Below are positions 61,023 through 64,000 of a stretch of DNA of 64,000 bases, one piece after another. The stretch is from Mucilaginibacter flavidus (GTDB taxonomy: Bacteria > Bacteroidota > Bacteroidia > Sphingobacteriales > Sphingobacteriaceae), in the NCBI RefSeq assembly GCF_024055575.1, contig NZ_JAMXOE010000009.1, forward strand, positions 1-64,000. Direction: 5' to 3'. The notes below the pieces were generated by a model. The model ran no database searches, was not told the origin of the DNA, and saw nothing but the letters and a program-made list of their open reading frames with translations. Made by a program: the position numbers and the translations under genes. How positions within the stretch are numbered: position 1 is the first letter of the stretch; each line of letters starts with the position of its first letter.

Positions 61023-62726
61023 ATGTCGAAAGGAATTGATAAAAACACGTATGATGCTATCGTAATTGGCTCGGGCATTAGCGGCGGCTGGGCAGCCAAG
61101 GAATTGTGTGAACAGGGATTAAAAACACTGGTGCTGGAGCGCGGCCGCAATGTGGAACACGTGAAAGATTATCCTACCGCCAACATGCCGCCCTGGGACT
61201 TTAAGCATCGCGGCCGGATGACAACGGCAATGTTAAAAGAAGATCCGTTGATAAGCAAAGCTGCCGGTTACGGCGAAGACAACGCGCATTTTTTTGTAAA
61301 AGATAAAGATCACCCCTACATACAGGAAAAACCCTTTGACTGGATAAGGGGCTACCAGGTTGGCGGCAAATCGCTTACCTGGGGTCGCGCCTGCCAGCGC
61401 TGGAGCCAGTATGAATTTACTAATCCAGAGCGTTATGGATATGGTATTGCCTGGCCTATAGGATATGACGACGTTGCGCCATGGTATTCGCACGTCGAGA
61501 AGTTCATCGGTGTTTGCGGTAATAAGGACGGGCTGGAATCGATGCCTGACGGTGAATTTTTGCCGCCGTTTGATATGAATGTGGTGCAGGCAGCCATCAG
61601 CACAAAAATAAACGAACATTACCCCGACAGGCATTTGGTACATGCCCGCTGGGCACACTTAACCAAACCCAACCAAATACACTTAGACCAGGGCCGTGTA
61701 CAATGCCAGGCGCGTAATCTGTGCATGCGCGGCTGCCCGTTTGGCGGATATTTTAGTTCGAACAGTTCAACGCTGCCATGGGCTAAGCGCACCGGTAATT
61801 TAACCATCAGGCCTTTTTCGGTGGTGCATTCCATTATTTATGATGAGAAATTGGGTAAGGCAATAGGGGTGAGGGTTATTGATACCAACACAAAAGAGCA
61901 AACTGATTATTTTGCGCGCATTATATTTTTAAATGCTTCGGCGCTAAACAGCAATTTAGTGTTGCTGAATTCAAAATCAAAGCGTTTCCCTAACGGCCTG
62001 GGGAACGACAATGGCTTGCTTGGCAAATACGTGGCATTCCAGAATTACCGGGCATCGGTCGGTGGCGAAATGGAAGGCTATTTAGATAGTTATTATTATG
62101 GCCGCAATCCAACTGAATTGATTCTGGCTAATTACCGTAACTTAAATACGCAGGAAACAGATTATTTTGGCGGCTTCACCACCTTTATGGGTGCTAACCG
62201 CGAACGAGGCCCTGTGGAAACACAGAACGGCGAAATAGGGGCGACTTACAAAGATTCGCTTACCGAACCAGGCCGCTGGACGGTTTATATGTATATGCAA
62301 GGCGAAACAGTTCCTAAAATAACGAACCACGTAAGGCTAAGCGACGATCAAAAAGACCAGTGGGGGATACCTCTATTAATAACATCGGTTGAGTATGATG
62401 CCAATGATGAGCGGATGGTAAAAGACTTTTTGGCCCAAAGCAAAGAAATGCTGGAAAAGGCCGGCTGCACAAACGTATCCACTTATGAAAATAAACAGAA
62501 TCCGGGTTTGGATATCCACGAAATGGGCGGCTGCCGCATGGGTAAAGACCCTGCAACATCATTACTAAATGAGTGGAACCAGCTGCACCTTTGTAAAAAC
62601 GTTTTTGTTACCGATGGCGCATGTATGACCAGTACGGGTAACCAAAGCCCATCTATTTTGTATATGGCGTTGACGGCCAGGGCGGCGACTTATGCGGTGG
62701 GGGAGATGAAGAAGGGAAACCTTTAG
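61023..62726 (+). CDS. GMC family FAD-dependent oxidoreductase
   Basis: 567 residues. The FAD dinucleotide motif is DAIVIGSGISGGWAAKEL (11-28), followed by TLVLERGR. The substrate region includes GYQVGGKSLTWGRACQRW. The C-terminal GMC part has DIHEMGGCRMGKDP and FVTDGACMTSTGNQSPSILY, with the catalytic His and the Asn/His pair region. No twin-arginine signal is present. The enzyme oxidises an alcohol or sugar; family members act on choline, glucose, gluconate and others, and the substrate here is not decided. A GH29 fucosidase gene follows after 35 bases, which hints at sugar metabolism. Confidence 0.9.
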   Translation: MSKGIDKNTYDAIVIGSGISGGWAAKELCEQGLKTLVLERGRNVEHVKDYPTANMPPWDFKHRGRMTTAMLKEDPLISKAAGYGEDNAHFFVKDKDHPYIQEKPFDWIRGYQVGGKSLTWGRACQRWSQYEFTNPERYGYGIAWPIGYDDVAPWYSHVEKFIGVCGNKDGLESMPDGEFLPPFDMNVVQAAISTKINEHYPDRHLVHARWAHLTKPNQIHLDQGRVQCQARNLCMRGCPFGGYFSSNSSTLPWAKRTGNLTIRPFSVVHSIIYDEKLGKAIGVRVIDTNTKEQTDYFARIIFLNASALNSNLVLLNSKSKRFPNGLGNDNGLLGKYVAFQNYRASVGGEMEGYLDSYYYGRNPTELILANYRNLNTQETDYFGGFTTFMGANRERGPVETQNGEIGATYKDSLTEPGRWTVYMYMQGETVPKITNHVRLSDDQKDQWGIPLLITSVEYDANDERMVKDFLAQSKEMLEKAGCTNVSTYENKQNPGLDIHEMGGCRMGKDPATSLLNEWNQLHLCKNVFVTDGACMTSTGNQSPSILYMALTARAATYAVGEMKKGNL

Positions 62727-62761
62727 GCTTAATCAAAATATCAACCTTAATATTTTATCCC

Positions 62762-64000
62762 ATGAAAATCATGAAAAAAACTATTTCAATTTGTTTAGTG
62801 ATCTTCGCTTTTAGCCAAACGGTGTTTGCACAGGATAGGTACCAGGCCAACTGGGAATCACTCTCTAAATACAAAACTCCCGACTGGTTCCGCGATGCCA
62901 AGTTTGGGATATTTATACACTGGGGTGTATACTCCGTGCCGGCATTTGGCTCGGAATGGTACCCGCGGCAGATGTACCAGGTTGGTTCGGATGAGTATAA
63001 GCATCACATCGCCACCTATGGTCCACCGAGTAAATTCGGTTATAAAGATTTCATCCCCATGTTTAAGGCAGAAAAGTTCGACCCGCAGGCCTGGGTGGCT
63101 TTGTTTAAAAAAGCCGGCGCCAAATACGTAGTGCCCGTTGCCGAGCATCACGATGGGTTCGCGATGTATAAAACTTCGCTATCCAAATGGAATGCCTTTG
63201 ATATGGGCCCGCACCGTGATGTAGTGGGAGAACTTGCCGCAGAGGTAAAAAAGCAAGGCCTTGTTTTTGGTTTATCATCGCACCGAATCGAGCATTGGTT
63301 TTTTATGAATGGCGGTAAGAAATTTGACTCAGATGTGCTCGATCCTAAATTCAATGATTATTATGGCCCTGCGCATGAGGAAAATGAAACCATGTCGCCA
63401 GAGTATATGAATGATTGGCTGATGCGCGACATCGAACTAGTGAATAACTACCAACCCCAACTGGTTTGGTTCGACTGGTGGATAGAGCAGCCTGCGCTAA
63501 CGCCCTACCGCAAATCGTTTGCTGCGTTTTATTATAATAAAGGGTTAGATTGGAACAAAGGCGTTGTTATCAACTATAAAAACAGCTCCTTCCCTGATGG
63601 GGTTGCGGTGCTTGATCTGGAGCGGGGTAAACTGGGCACCATTCGGCCACAAGCCTGGCAAACGGATGATGCCATCGGCAACCAATCGTGGGGCTATACG
63701 ACCACCAATACCTTTAAAGACGCCCGCTATGTGGTGACTAATTTGATTGATATAGTAAGTAAAAACGGCAACCTGCTGTTAAACATCGGCCCAAAAGCCG
63801 ATGGTACTATTACCGATGGCGAAACACAAACGCTGTTGGGCACCGGCAAGTGGCTTGAGGTTAATGGCGAAGCCATATACGGTACCCGCCCATGGAAGGA
63901 ATATGGTGAGGGGCCAACCAAATCTGCAAGTGGCTCGTTTGCTGATCAGAAAGAACCGTTTACCTGGCGAGATGTGCGTTTTACTACTAAGGGCGATGCC
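62762..64000 (+). CDS. Alpha-L-fucosidase, GH29 (partial, cut by window end)
   Basis: The first 413 codons; the frame is open to the last base. The start could be 62762 or the ATG at 62771 (MKKTISICLVIFAFSQTVFA). A signal peptide ends at VFA-Q. The catalytic barrel is clear: WFRDAKFGIFIHWGVYSVPA, then WYPRQMY, KYVVPVAEHHDGFAMY and VWFDWWIEQ, in which Asp238 corresponds to the GH29 nucleophile. KNGNLLLNIGPKADGTI follows, typical of the family. It should release L-fucose from glycans in the periplasm or outside. The C-terminal domain is outside the window. It may be co-transcribed with the GMC gene. Confidence 0.92.
   Translation, partial: MKIMKKTISICLVIFAFSQTVFAQDRYQANWESLSKYKTPDWFRDAKFGIFIHWGVYSVPAFGSEWYPRQMYQVGSDEYKHHIATYGPPSKFGYKDFIPMFKAEKFDPQAWVALFKKAGAKYVVPVAEHHDGFAMYKTSLSKWNAFDMGPHRDVVGELAAEVKKQGLVFGLSSHRIEHWFFMNGGKKFDSDVLDPKFNDYYGPAHEENETMSPEYMNDWLMRDIELVNNYQPQLVWFDWWIEQPALTPYRKSFAAFYYNKGLDWNKGVVINYKNSSFPDGVAVLDLERGKLGTIRPQAWQTDDAIGNQSWGYTTTNTFKDARYVVTNLIDIVSKNGNLLLNIGPKADGTITDGETQTLLGTGKWLEVNGEAIYGTRPWKEYGEGPTKSASGSFADQKEPFTWRDVRFTTKGDA

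Overview
The window is an ordinary chromosomal stretch from a member of the Bacteroidota, most likely Sphingobacteriales (Mucilaginibacter- or Pedobacter-like). The signs are a type III glutamine synthetase, an Oar-type TonB-dependent receptor, LytTR-type histidine kinase and regulator genes, Bacteroidota-type TonB proteins, several '-7' boxes fitting TAnnTTTG, almost no Shine-Dalgarno sequences, and small domain families typical of this phylum (DUF6600, DUF6526, DUF3892, DUF4468). The genus is inferred from overall familiarity, not shown by a marker gene. I saw no rRNA, tRNA, insertion sequence, prophage, CRISPR array or attachment site.

Layout. 0.4-4.5 kb: a two-gene unit of a bilobed retropepsin-like protease and a four-repeat CBM48 protein, then a PhzF-like isomerase convergent with an NAD(P)-binding reductase. 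4.7-15.5 kb: smc, an S41 protease lipoprotein, a HAD-like protein with degenerate catalytic motifs, a YdeI/OmdA protein coupled to a HEAT-repeat gene broken by an in-frame TAG, an ArsR/AHSA1 pair with a visible tandem operator, a DEAD-box-like protein with degenerate motifs, and truA. 15.7-21.7 kb: gltD and gltB. 22-28.6 kb: a TPR protein, a GNAT acetyltransferase, an NTF2-like protein, an alpha/beta hydrolase, and a histidine kinase-TlpA-response regulator operon. 29-45 kb: small envelope proteins, a proline/asparagine/glutamine-rich repeat lipoprotein, an aldo-keto reductase, galK, an rRNA/tRNA methyltransferase, lpdA, a large TonB-dependent receptor, a fatty-acid hydroxylase-type enzyme and purM. 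45-54.4 kb: a CLC channel, then a nitrogen island of glutamine synthetase III, two ammonium transporters and a porin. 55.5-64 kb: two tandem tonB genes, purL, a glyoxalase-fold protein, a GMC oxidoreductase and the first 413 codons of a GH29 alpha-L-fucosidase, cut by the window end.

The clearest functional theme is nitrogen assimilation. Two Amt proteins and a neighbouring porin would bring ammonium in, GSIII would make glutamine, and GltBD would make glutamate. No glnK is visible beside either amt gene. purM and purL are both present but 13 kb apart.

The most unusual signal is non-coding. Many intergenic gaps, usually directly after a stop codon, hold short degenerate 'word' repeats with periods of roughly 7-10 bases (for example GACT-, CACGAATT-, CTAATCT- and CAAGAATC-based). 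In several gaps a run on one strand is followed by its approximate reverse complement, so the RNA would fold into a long imperfect hairpin. Separate families of discrete dispersed palindromes also occur, including one built on GCGTTCC/GGAACGC with three copies spread over 60 kb.
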